DNA of 7,046 nucleotides from an uncultured beta proteobacterium (GTDB lineage Bacteria; Pseudomonadota; Gammaproteobacteria; Burkholderiales; Rhodocyclaceae): assembly GCA_903932755.1 (NCBI GenBank), contig CAIZHL010000190.1:1-7046 (forward strand). Direction: 5' to 3'. The notes beneath the pieces are model-generated. The model was not told the origin of the DNA, did no database searches, and worked only from the letters and a program-made list of their open reading frames with translations. Positions 1 to 5,640 of this stretch are shown in pieces. Both the position numbers and the translations under genes were made by a program. The number at the start of each line of letters is the position of its first letter. Positions within the stretch are counted from its first letter, which is position 1.

Positions 1-93
1 ACCCCGCCTCGCCCCCTCGCAGAGAGGCTTCTAATTCGCTCGCTTCGCTCGTCTGTCACCAGTCGCTTCGAACAAGTCGCACGCCAAGCCTGA
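1..93 (+). CDS. possible 3' end of an upstream gene (partial)
   Basis: The first forward frame is open from the left edge to a TGA at 91-93, which overlaps the plsC ATG as TGATG. Such an overlap, together with the absence of a convincing ribosome binding site before plsC, would fit translational coupling inside an operon. The 30 residues encoded (ending EQVARQA) are not recognisable. In many betaproteobacteria gmhB precedes plsC, so this may be its tail, but the peptide does not prove that. A second frame ends earlier, with TAA at 32-34, so the true upstream stop could lie there instead. Confidence 0.3.
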   Translation, partial: TPPRPLAERLLIRSLRSSVTSRFEQVARQA

Positions 94-824
94 TGGCCGT
101 GCTCCGCTCCCTGCTGTTCATGCTGATCCTGGTGGTGGTAACGCCGCCCTACACGCTGGGGGTGATCCTCTGCTGGCCGCTGCCGCACCACGTGCGGCGC
201 CGCTCGGTGGTGCCCTGGGTGAATTTCGTGATCTGGCTGGTCAAGCACCTGCTCGGCATCCCCTACCGCCTGACCGGCGCCGAAAACATTCCGGCGCGGC
301 CCGTCGTCGTCTTGTGCAAGCACCAGTCGGCCTGGGAAACCCTGGTGCTGCAGGAAGTGTTCAAGGACACCGTGTTCGTCTGGCGCAAGGAGATCAAGTA
401 CCTGCCCTTCTTCGGCTGGGCGCTGGCCGCCATTCCGATGATCGAGACCGACCGCAGCGCCAGCAAGTCCGCGCTGAAGCGCCTCGTCGAACAGGGCCGC
501 GACCGGCTCGCCAATGGCTACACGGTGATCATCTTCCCCGAAGGCACGCGTTCGCAGCCGGGCTCGAAGAACCGCTACAAGGGCGGCGGCGCGCTGCTCG
601 CGGTCGAGACCGGCACGCCGGTGCTGCCGGTGGCGCTGAATTCCGGCGAATTCTGGGGCCGCAATGCGCTGTTCAAGCAGAGCGGGACCGTCACCGTCAG
701 CGTCGGCCCGGCCATCGATCCGGCCGGGCTCACGGCCAGCGAAGTGCTGGCGCGCGCGGAAAGCTGGATCGAAGCCGAGATGGCGAAGATCAGCCCGCAT
801 CTGTATGGAGCGGCAGTCCAATGA
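93..824 (+). CDS. plsC: 1-acyl-sn-glycerol-3-phosphate acyltransferase (PlsC family)
   Basis: The 243-residue product should transfer a fatty acyl group to lysophosphatidic acid to make phosphatidic acid at the inner membrane, the second acylation of phospholipid synthesis. The length is typical of bacterial PlsC. A hydrophobic N-terminal segment (about residues 4-28) and a second apolar stretch (about 40-56) would anchor it. Acyltransferase motifs are visible in order: HQSAWE at 77-82 (HX4E instead of the usual HX4D), IPMIETDR at 114-121, FPEGTR at 148-153, and PVLPVAL at 176-182. The ATG at 93 is chosen because it overlaps an upstream TGA and opens directly into the membrane segment; the ribosome binding site is weak. 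The stop overlaps the next start (ATGA). Some family members act as lyso-ornithine lipid or other lysolipid acyltransferases, so the substrate is inferred from the family. Confidence 0.93.
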   Translation: MAVLRSLLFMLILVVVTPPYTLGVILCWPLPHHVRRRSVVPWVNFVIWLVKHLLGIPYRLTGAENIPARPVVVLCKHQSAWETLVLQEVFKDTVFVWRKEIKYLPFFGWALAAIPMIETDRSASKSALKRLVEQGRDRLANGYTVIIFPEGTRSQPGSKNRYKGGGALLAVETGTPVLPVALNSGEFWGRNALFKQSGTVTVSVGPAIDPAGLTASEVLARAESWIEAEMAKISPHLYGAAVQ

Positions 825-1333
825 CTCCGGGGCGCCGCAATCCGCAAATCGCGCTCAGGCTGGATGGCAACGAGCCCGATCCCGCCAGCCGCTGGCACGA
901 CGGCACCGCCCTGGCGTATCTCGGCGGCAGCCTGCGCGTAGTGCTCGGCACCCGTCACAATGAGGCGCTGCGCGAAGGCGATACGCTGGATTTGCCGCTG
1001 CCGCCGGAGGCCACGCCGCGCCAGATCCAGGATCGCGCCGAAGCCTGGCTGCGCGAACAGGCCAAGCAGATCCTGCAGCAGGTCATTATGGAAAAATCGG
1101 CGCTGGCGGGACGGCGCGCGCCGCGCCTGGCGCTGTCTTTCGCCGCGCGCGGGCACTGGGTCGAGGCCCAGGGCGGCGACACGCTGCGCTGCAACTGGCG
1201 CCTGATCGAACAGGCCCTGCCCGTCATCGAACAGGCCATCGCCCGCGGCATCGCCACGCTGCCGGCAGAAGACCCGGGCTTCGACCTCTTCGGCGGCCCG
1301 GGCGCCAGCCCGACCGCCCACCCGGCAACCTGA
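821..1333 (+). CDS. degenerate YgjP-like (DUF45) paralogue lacking the zinc motif
   Basis: This encodes 170 residues, starting in an ATGA overlap with plsC, with a GGAG at 807-810 about ten bases upstream. It resembles the C-terminal two thirds of the protein encoded just downstream. [10 protein letters not shown] (27-36) matches [10 protein letters not shown] of the neighbour, [12 protein letters not shown] follows as in the family, and NWRLI (125-129) is identical to NWRLI of the neighbour. From NWRLI onward the two align without a gap to the place where the neighbour has HEAAH. There this protein has R142, G143 and T146, so both zinc histidines and the catalytic glutamate are gone. The WGSCS motif is also replaced (WVEAQ). 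The N-terminal part of the family domain is missing. Reading frame and codon bias are intact, so it looks like a maintained pseudoenzyme or partner protein rather than a decayed gene. The function is unknown. Confidence 0.8.
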   Translation: MTPGRRNPQIALRLDGNEPDPASRWHDGTALAYLGGSLRVVLGTRHNEALREGDTLDLPLPPEATPRQIQDRAEAWLREQAKQILQQVIMEKSALAGRRAPRLALSFAARGHWVEAQGGDTLRCNWRLIEQALPVIEQAIARGIATLPAEDPGFDLFGGPGASPTAHPAT

Positions 1334-1341
1334 GCGACGTG

Positions 1342-2085
1342 ATGTTCCTCGAGCAGCTCAAGCTGTTCCGTCTTCCCTCCCCGCCCGCCGAGGTCAAAGC
1401 CCGCCACCTGCTGATCGGCGGACGGATCATCGACTATCGATTGAAAAGCGGCGCCAGGCAGCTCTCGATGACCATCGACGAACGCGGCCTGCGCATCAGT
1501 GCGCCGCGCCGCATCAGCCAGGGCGAAATCGAAAGTTTTGTGCAGGGCCATGGCGATTGGGTGCTGAAGAAACTCGACGAACTCGCCCATGCCACGCGGC
1601 CGCGCCACCTCACGATCAAGGAAGGGACGCGCCTGCCGCTGCTCGGCGGCGAGGCCGAAGTGCGCGTCCTGCCCGGCGCCAACCGCGTGCGCTGGATCGC
1701 CGACACCCTGATCCTCGAAGCGCGCCCGGAAGCAGACCTCGGCCAACTCGCAAAACGCGCGCTGCAAAAGCGGGCGCTGACGCATTTCGGCGAACGCCTC
1801 GACCATTTCGCCACGCGCCTCGAACTCGTGCCACCGAAGCTCAGCCTGTCGTCGGCGCACACGCGCTGGGGCAGCTGCAGCGAAGAGAGCGGGATCCGCA
1901 TCAACTGGCGCCTGATCCACCTGCCGCCGCACCTGGGCGATTACGTGGTGGCCCACGAAGCGGCCCACCTGATCGAACTCAACCACAGCAAGCGCTTCTG
2001 GGCCGTGGTCGGCTCGCTCTATCCCGAATGGCAGGCCGCGCGCGACGAACTCAAGCAGCGCGCCACCTCACTCCCCATTATTTGA
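1342..2085 (+). CDS. YgjP-like metallopeptidase domain protein (DUF45 / SprT-like)
   Basis: This is a 247-residue predicted cytoplasmic zinc metallopeptidase of the YgjP/DUF45 group, often annotated as M48 family metallopeptidase or metal-dependent hydrolase. Counting from the ATG at 1342, the zinc site is HEAAH at 205-209, with the third ligand probably H215 in the family pattern HExxHLxExNH. RWGSCS (about 175-180), NWRLI (188-192) and the FW after the third ligand are also family hallmarks. An in-frame GTG at 1339 directly precedes the ATG; I prefer the ATG. There is no strong ribosome binding site and only 8 bases separate it from the preceding gene, so coupled translation is likely. The physiological substrate of this family is not established. 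E. coli YgjP and the related SprT/Spartan proteins are the nearest functional comparisons, the latter acting on DNA-protein crosslinks, but no such role can be read from the sequence. Confidence 0.93.
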   Translation: MFLEQLKLFRLPSPPAEVKARHLLIGGRIIDYRLKSGARQLSMTIDERGLRISAPRRISQGEIESFVQGHGDWVLKKLDELAHATRPRHLTIKEGTRLPLLGGEAEVRVLPGANRVRWIADTLILEARPEADLGQLAKRALQKRALTHFGERLDHFATRLELVPPKLSLSSAHTRWGSCSEESGIRINWRLIHLPPHLGDYVVAHEAAHLIELNHSKRFWAVVGSLYPEWQAARDELKQRATSLPII

Positions 2086-2090
2086 AAGGA
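2086..2090 (+). promoter_or_regulatory. ribosome binding site of the leader ORF (probably the ancestral gloA site)
   Basis: AAGGA sits seven bases before the ATG at 2098 and overlaps the end of the upstream stop codon. It is the best Shine-Dalgarno match in this junction, yet the ATG it serves is not the gloA start. This suggests that the gloA start codon was displaced by the repeat that follows. Confidence 0.6.
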
Positions 2091-2097
2091 CACCAAC

Positions 2098-2178
2098 ATG
2101 CACCCCCACGCTCGCATTTGCTCGCTGCCCCCCGAGGGGGCGCATGCCTCCCTCGGGGCGGCCCTTCGGGAGGCATGA
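2098..2178 (+). CDS. 26-codon leader ORF upstream of gloA
   Basis: An ATG with a well-placed AAGGA opens a frame of 26 codons that runs through the palindromic repeat and ends at TGA 2176-2178. That stop shares its last base with the gloA ATG at 2178 (TGATG). The peptide begins [12 protein letters not shown] and ends ALREA; it resembles nothing known and is probably a by-product of the repeat. Its likely relevance is mechanical: ribosomes translating it would open the hairpin covering the gloA start region and could reinitiate on gloA. Translation is inferred only from signal placement. Confidence 0.4.
   Translation: MHPHARICSLPPEGAHASLGAALREA
2101..2177. repeat. palindromic GC-rich repeat element between the SD and gloA
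   Basis: This segment of about 77 bases contains two perfect hairpins. The first is GCCCCC/GGGGGC at 2127-2132 and 2136-2141 with a 3-base loop. The second is CATGCCTCCC/GGGAGGCATG at 2143-2152 and 2168-2177 with a 15-base loop. It begins with a CGCTCGC-type stretch. The layout, a CGCTCGC run followed by a CCCCCGAGGGGG palindrome, is what I recall of dispersed intergenic repeats in betaproteobacterial genomes; that recollection is not verified here. ATG lies on both sides of it (2098-2100 and 2178-2180), which would fit insertion at the gloA start codon with a 3-base duplication. Confidence 0.6.
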
Positions 2179-2561
2179 TGCGACTCCTGCACACCATGCT
2201 GCGCGTCGGCGACCTCGACAAATCGCTGGCCTTCTATACCGACGTGCTGGGCATGCGCCTCCTGCGCCGCAACGACTATCCGGAAGGAAAGTTCACGCTG
2301 GCCTTCGTCGTCTATCAGGACGAAAAGGACGGCGCCGTGATAGAGCTGACCCACAACTGGGGCGTCGAGCGCTACGAGATCGGCACCGGCTACGGCCACA
2401 TCGCGCTCGCCGTCGATGACGCCTACGCCGCCTGCGCCGAAATCAAGTCGCGCGGCGGCAAGGTCACGCGCGAAGCCGGCCCGATGAAGGGCGGCAGCAG
2501 CGTGATCGCCTTCGTCGAAGATCCGGACGGCTACAAGATCGAGCTGATCGAGCGCAAGTAG
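2178..2561 (+). CDS. gloA: lactoylglutathione lyase (glyoxalase I)
   Basis: The 127-residue enzyme converts the hemithioacetal of methylglyoxal and glutathione to S-lactoylglutathione, the first step of cytoplasmic methylglyoxal detoxification. The four metal ligands fall at exactly the positions of E. coli GloA: H5, E56, H74 and E122. This points to the short, Ni(II)-activated bacterial class that works as a homodimer. Family stretches include [10 protein letters not shown] (4-13), [11 protein letters not shown] (16-26), GYGHIALAV (71-79) and [13 protein letters not shown] (112-124). The ATG at 2178 gives the standard MRLLHTM N-terminus; an ATG at 2175 directly precedes it. The only nearby Shine-Dalgarno-like sequence, GGGAGG at 2168-2173, is just four bases from the start and lies inside a hairpin arm. 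Expression may therefore depend on coupling to the leader ORF. It is the last gene of the left block and converges on panE. Confidence 0.96.
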   Translation: MRLLHTMLRVGDLDKSLAFYTDVLGMRLLRRNDYPEGKFTLAFVVYQDEKDGAVIELTHNWGVERYEIGTGYGHIALAVDDAYAACAEIKSRGGKVTREAGPMKGGSSVIAFVEDPDGYKIELIERK

Positions 2562-2590
2562 CCGCAGTCGCGGGCGGCGGCCCCGATCGC

Positions 2591-3496
2591 CTAGCCGCCG
2601 GCGCTGGCCGTCCGCCCTTCGAGCAGGCGGACCAGGGCATGCACGGCGCGATTGACCGGCGTGGCAATGCCCAGCGCCTCGCCGCGACGCAGCACGTAGC
2701 CGTTGATGTGGTCGATCTCGCTTTTCCTGCCGCGCGCCACGTCGTGCGCGGTGGATGAGATCTGGGTCGCCATCGAACGCGAGATGCCCGCCACTGCGGC
2801 GCGGACGTCGCCCGGCACCTCTACGCCGTCGGCCTGCGCCACGGCCAGGCATTCGGCGACGATGTCTTCCATCATGGCGGGCACACCCTCGCCCTCGACG
2901 ATGCGGCCGTAAGGCATCTGCGTAATCGCCGAGAGCCCGTTGTAGACGCAGTTGATGATCAGCTTGGCCCACAGCGCGCCGGCGACCTTGTCTGAAATCT
3001 CCACCGGCACGCCGGCCACGGCGAATTCGGCGACGACCTCGGCGCTGCGCGCGAACGGCCCGATCACCAGTTCGCCGCGACCGTGGTGCTTCAAGTGGCC
3101 CGGCCCCGCCATCTCGGTGGCGACATAGACCACGGCGGGATGCACCTCGCGCCCGAGCAGTTCCTGCAGGCGCGCGGCATTGTCGTAGCCGTTTTGCAGG
3201 CTGAGCACGATCGCATCCGGCGCCAGGTGCGGCGCCATTTCCGCCGCCGCATTCGCCGTATCGGTGGACTTGACGCAGCACAGGACCAGCTGCGCGCCCT
3301 CCACGCCGCCCGCATCGAGATGGGTGCCGATCGCGACGTGCTCGCGGAAGGTCTGCGTATCCATCAGCAGGCCGTCGCGGCGGATCGCCTCGACATGCTG
3401 CGGCCGCCCCACCAGCACCACCTCGCGGCCGGCGCGGGCCAGCATCCCGCCGTAGTAGCAACCCACGGCCCCGGCACCCATCACGGCAGTCTTCAT
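2591..3496 (-). CDS. panE: 2-dehydropantoate 2-reductase (ketopantoate reductase, PanE/ApbA family)
   Basis: The 301-residue product is predicted to reduce 2-dehydropantoate to pantoate with NADPH in the pantothenate/CoA pathway. The N-terminal Rossmann fold carries GAGAVG at 7-12, and VKST at 75-78 and QNG at 101-103 follow as in the family. The C-terminal domain has the probable catalytic lysine K178 in WAKLIINCVYN, and EIDHINGYVLRRG at 260-272, where E260 corresponds to the conserved substrate-site glutamate of E. coli PanE. The length is normal. The start has a GGGGGAG (complement of 3504-3510) seven bases upstream. It stands alone on the minus strand, converging on gloA and diverging from pyk; no strong promoter was recognised upstream. 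Paralogues of this family act on other 2-oxo acids, and genomes often hold several, so the pantoate role is family inference. Confidence 0.92.
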   Translation of the reverse strand: MKTAVMGAGAVGCYYGGMLARAGREVVLVGRPQHVEAIRRDGLLMDTQTFREHVAIGTHLDAGGVEGAQLVLCCVKSTDTANAAAEMAPHLAPDAIVLSLQNGYDNAARLQELLGREVHPAVVYVATEMAGPGHLKHHGRGELVIGPFARSAEVVAEFAVAGVPVEISDKVAGALWAKLIINCVYNGLSAITQMPYGRIVEGEGVPAMMEDIVAECLAVAQADGVEVPGDVRAAVAGISRSMATQISSTAHDVARGRKSEIDHINGYVLRRGEALGIATPVNRAVHALVRLLEGRTASAGG

Positions 3497-3635
3497 GCGC
3501 TCGCTCCCCCGTTTGATCGTCCCCTCCCGACCCGGCGGAAAGGCAGGGCGTAGCGTAACGCAGCACGGGCGCGGGGAAAAGCAAAAGTCGGCGCTGGCGC
3601 TACGGCGAAGATTCGGCAGCAGGGCCGCAGAGGGA

Positions 3636-3652
3636 GCGGCACGGCGTGCCGC
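3636..3652. promoter_or_regulatory. perfect 17-base dyad upstream of pyk (possible operator)
   Basis: GCGGCACGGCGTGCCGC consists of two 7-base arms (3636-3642 and 3646-3652) that are exact reverse complements around a GGC centre. It ends four bases before the TG of the extended -10 of pyk, so a protein bound here would cover the -35 and spacer region. This position is typical for a repressor. No regulator gene lies nearby. In GC-rich DNA short dyads do occur by chance. Confidence 0.4.
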
Positions 3653-3656
3653 CCGG

Positions 3657-3665
3657 TGTGATAAT
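3657..3665 (+). promoter_or_regulatory. extended -10 promoter of pyk
   Basis: TGTGATAAT matches the extended -10 pattern TGnTATAAT with one mismatch (GATAAT). No good -35 is present 16-18 bases upstream, which is tolerated in extended -10 promoters. The start of transcription would fall near 3672, leaving a leader of about 30 bases before the pyk ATG. It is a rare A/T-containing island in this GC-rich gap. Confidence 0.45.
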
Positions 3666-3690
3666 GGCCGGCCGAAGGCATCCTGGAAAA

Positions 3691-3697
3691 AAGGGAG
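3691..3697 (+). promoter_or_regulatory. ribosome binding site that sets the pyk start
   Basis: AAGGGAG lies five bases before the ATG at 3703. It supports that start over the earlier in-frame ATGs at 3646 and 3664, which lie upstream of or within the proposed -10 and would add 19 or 13 residues not seen at the N-terminus of pyruvate kinases. Confidence 0.75.
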
Positions 3698-3702
3698 TGG
3701 CT

Positions 3703-5151
3703 ATGAACCTGAACGCAAAACGCGTTGCCCTGCGCTGGCGCCGGACCAAGATCGTGGCCACCCTCGGTCCGGCCAGTTCCGATACGAAAACCATAACCTC
3801 GCTGCTGCGCGCCGGGGTCGACGTGGTGCGGCTCAACATGTCCCACGGCACGCACGAGGCTCACAGCGAGGTCTACCACCGCGTCCGCGCCGCGGCGAAG
3901 AAACTCGACCGCCACGTGGCGATCTTCGCCGACCTGTGCGGGCCGAAGATCCGCTGCGGCAAGTTCCCCGACGGGCCGCTCAAGCTCACGCCCGGCGAAG
4001 AGGTGATGATCGATCCGCGCGTGGACAAGGGCGGCCCGGGCCTGATCCCCTCGCAGTACCGCGCCATCGCGCGCGACGTGCAGCCCGGACACCGCATCCT
4101 GCTCGACGACGGCAACCTGGAACTCAAGGCGTTGGCGATCGAGGGCGATCGCGTGCGCTGCAAGGTGGTCTTTGGCGGCCTGCTGAAAGACCACAAGGGC
4201 ATCAACCTGCCGGACTCGAAGGTCTCCGCCTCCTCGCTGCCGCCGAAGGACATCGCCGATGCGAAATTCGCCATCGGGCTCGGCGTCGATTACCTGGCGC
4301 TGTCCTTCGTCCGCACCGCGAAGGACGTCGCCGGCCTGCGCCGCCTGATCGCGCGCGAAGGCGCGACGACGCCGATCATCGCCAAGATCGAAACGCCGGA
4401 AGCGATGGAGAACATCGAGGCCATCGTCCAGGCCTCGGACGCGATCATGGTCGCGCGCGGCGACCTCGGCATCGAAATGCCGGCCGAACAGGTGCCGCTG
4501 ATCCAGCGCGAACTGATCCGCCTCGGCCGCCGCCACAACCGCGCCGTGATCGTGGCGACGCAGATGCTGGAATCGATGATCGACCACTCGCGGCCGACCC
4601 GGGCCGAAGTCGGCGACGTCGCCAACGCCGCGCTGACCAGCGCCGATGCGGTGATGCTGTCGGCCGAGACGGCGAGCGGCAAATACCCGCTGCGCGCGGT
4701 CGAGATCATGGACCGCATCCTGCGCGAGGCCGAGGGCTACCAGTGGCAGCAGGGCAGCTTCCTCGCCGGCGAGGAAGCCAACCTCGCCGACATGAGCCTG
4801 CGCGATGGCGTCGCCGTCGCCGCCACATCGCTGGCGCACGACCTCAAGCTGCAGGGCATCATCATCCCGACCCTGAGCGGCACTACGGCGCGGGTGATCT
4901 GTTCCTACCGGCCGACGGCGCCGCTGGTGGCGGTATCCACCGACACCTCGGTCTGCCGCCAGCTGTCGCTGAACTGGGGCATCGTGCCGATGACCGCGAC
5001 CCAGTCGGAGTACGGCAACTGGGACGCGCTGTGCCGGCGCATCGCCCGCAGTTGCGATCTCACCCGCACCGGCCACAACGTGCTGCTGGTCGCCGGCTTC
5101 AGCGACGACGCCGGCCGCAACTCGCCGATGCTGCAGGTCCTCAATGTCTGA
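3703..5151 (+). CDS. pyk: pyruvate kinase (PykA-like)
   Basis: The 482-residue enzyme transfers phosphate from phosphoenolpyruvate to ADP, the last step of glycolysis. It opens like E. coli PykA (RWRRTKIVATLGPASS at 11-26) and has a similar length. Visible landmarks are RLNMSHG (43-49), the B domain from about 86 to 170, DYLALSFVR (196-204), the active-site IIAKIE at 225-230 with K228 and metal ligand E230, RGDLG at 252-256 with D254, and VATQMLESMI at 284-293. SAETASGKYP follows at 320-329, and the C-terminal regulatory domain runs from about 360 to the end. The segment DLCGPKIRCG (77-86) has lysine where K+-dependent enzymes have glutamate, suggesting K+ independence, and has cysteine where PykA has glutamine. 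It has its own promoter and diverges from panE. Confidence 0.96.
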   Translation: MNLNAKRVALRWRRTKIVATLGPASSDTKTITSLLRAGVDVVRLNMSHGTHEAHSEVYHRVRAAAKKLDRHVAIFADLCGPKIRCGKFPDGPLKLTPGEEVMIDPRVDKGGPGLIPSQYRAIARDVQPGHRILLDDGNLELKALAIEGDRVRCKVVFGGLLKDHKGINLPDSKVSASSLPPKDIADAKFAIGLGVDYLALSFVRTAKDVAGLRRLIAREGATTPIIAKIETPEAMENIEAIVQASDAIMVARGDLGIEMPAEQVPLIQRELIRLGRRHNRAVIVATQMLESMIDHSRPTRAEVGDVANAALTSADAVMLSAETASGKYPLRAVEIMDRILREAEGYQWQQGSFLAGEEANLADMSLRDGVAVAATSLAHDLKLQGIIIPTLSGTTARVICSYRPTAPLVAVSTDTSVCRQLSLNWGIVPMTATQSEYGNWDALCRRIARSCDLTRTGHNVLLVAGFSDDAGRNSPMLQVLNV

Positions 5152-5175
5152 AATCATTCGCGCCGCACCGGCGCC

Positions 5176-5180
5176 AGGAA
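5176..5180 (+). promoter_or_regulatory. ribosome binding site of the small membrane-protein gene
   Basis: AGGAA lies four bases before the ATG at 5185. This supports active translation of the small gene and its start choice. Confidence 0.6.
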
Positions 5181-5184
5181 AACC

Positions 5185-5487
5185 ATGAGCCCACTTACCA
5201 AGGGACTGGCGGCGCTGTTCGGGCTGCCGATCGTCCTCGCCGTGATCTTCTTCAGCTATTTCAACCTCACCGGCGAAGACCGGATGCGCGTCGTCTGCAA
5301 GGAGGTGAAGCCCGGCATGACCAAAGCTCAAATGAACCAGTTCGTGCTCGACAAGCGCCTCAACGGCTCCGTGGAGGACAGGGGCGCGAGCTTCCTCGGC
5401 GACCCGCGCAGCTACGGCCGCCACGCCTGCAAGGTGACGATGGAGGCCGGTGCGGTGAAGGCGGCGGAATACAGCCTAGCCGACTAA
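5185..5487 (+). CDS. small membrane-anchored protein of unknown function
   Basis: I do not recognise this 100-residue protein. A positively charged start (MSPLTKG) precedes one hydrophobic segment at about 7-26. This suggests an N-in signal anchor or uncleaved signal, with about 70 residues outside the inner membrane. There is no lipobox cysteine. The outer part has two cysteines (C38 and C82) that could form a disulfide in the periplasm, and a VKPGMTKAQMNQF stretch (41-53). That stretch is reminiscent of the GMTxxQV helix start of SmpA/OmlA (BamE)-like small domains, but similarity this short is not proof. It begins 33 bases after pyk and has a good ribosome binding site, so it is probably co-transcribed with pyk; no terminator separates them. 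Confidence 0.75.
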   Translation: MSPLTKGLAALFGLPIVLAVIFFSYFNLTGEDRMRVVCKEVKPGMTKAQMNQFVLDKRLNGSVEDRGASFLGDPRSYGRHACKVTMEAGAVKAAEYSLAD

Positions 5488-5548
5488 AGGCGCGGCGGCG
5501 GCGCGCAACGGTTCCCGCTACGGGCGTACGCACCACAGCACGGCATCG

Positions 5549-5565
5549 CGCACCCTTGTGGTGCA
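5549..5565. promoter_or_regulatory. NtrC-like enhancer site
   Basis: CGCACCCTTGTGGTGCA matches the NtrC binding pattern TGCACC-N5-GGTGCA at 11 of 12 defined positions and has perfect GCACC/GGTGC arms. Its centre lies about 87 bases upstream of the start predicted from the -24/-12 element, within the usual range for enhancer binding proteins. Only one full site is visible; a lone GCACC half-site occurs at 5530-5534. Confidence 0.5.
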
Positions 5566-5601
5566 AGCCCATCTGCGCCCAAGTTCCATGCACATGATTT
5601 A

Positions 5602-5614
5602 TATCAATAATTTT
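5602..5614 (+). promoter_or_regulatory. IHF-like binding site
   Basis: TATCAATAATTTT fits the IHF consensus WATCAANNNNTTR except for the last base. It lies between the NtrC-like dyad and the -24/-12 promoter, where DNA bending by IHF would bring activator and polymerase together. It is only a few bases upstream of the -24 element, closer than many known sites, and an A/T-rich promoter region could produce the match by chance. Confidence 0.4.
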
Positions 5615-5640
5615 TACAGGCACGGTTTCTGCTGTATTAA
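5613..5640 (+). promoter_or_regulatory. candidate sigma-70 promoter overlapping the -24/-12 element
   Basis: TTTACA (5613-5618, five of six to the -35 consensus) is followed after 16 bases by TATTAA (5635-5640, four of six to the -10). It would start transcription near 5647. It shares DNA with the sigma-54 candidate, so the two could be alternatives or one may be spurious. Confidence 0.4.
5618..5633 (+). promoter_or_regulatory. candidate sigma-54 (-24/-12) promoter
   Basis: AGGCACGGTTTCTGCT carries GG at 5619-5620 and GC at 5631-5632 with exactly the required ten bases between them. Against TGGCACG-N4-TTGCW it differs at two positions (A for T before GG, and C for the first T of TTGC). Transcription would begin near 5644, about 27 bases before the ATP-grasp start codon. 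Confidence 0.5.

Noticed and set aside
314..820. N-terminal extension of the small YgjP-like gene back into plsC
   Set aside because: The in-frame extension is an alternative frame of plsC. Similarity to the YgjP family begins only after the ATG at 821, which forms a normal ATGA overlap.
2575..2600. CGGCGGC/GCCGCCG hairpin between gloA and panE as a shared terminator
   Set aside because: The stem is only seven bases with a 12-base loop, overlaps the panE stop codon and has no T-run on either strand. Such GC dyads are frequent here.
2019..3584. 521-codon open frame on the minus strand overlapping panE
   Set aside because: It is a frame-shifted shadow of panE that continues antisense through gloA; no recognisable domain.
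3550..3590. promoter for panE on the minus strand
   Set aside because: The best candidate (TTTTCC-N17-TACGCT, reverse strand) matches the consensus poorly; too weak to list.
3493..5424. 643-codon open frame on the minus strand
   Set aside because: It is antisense to pyruvate kinase with no family similarity; a product of high GC and few stops.
5488..5505. GGCGCGGCGGCGGCGCGC stretch as a terminator or repeat
   Set aside because: The arms are only four bases and no T-run follows; a simple GC-rich triplet run after a stop codon.
3495..5597. 700-codon open frame on the plus strand
   Set aside because: It is an out-of-frame reading of pyk with Arg/Pro/Ala-rich low complexity; the true frame has all the pyruvate kinase motifs.
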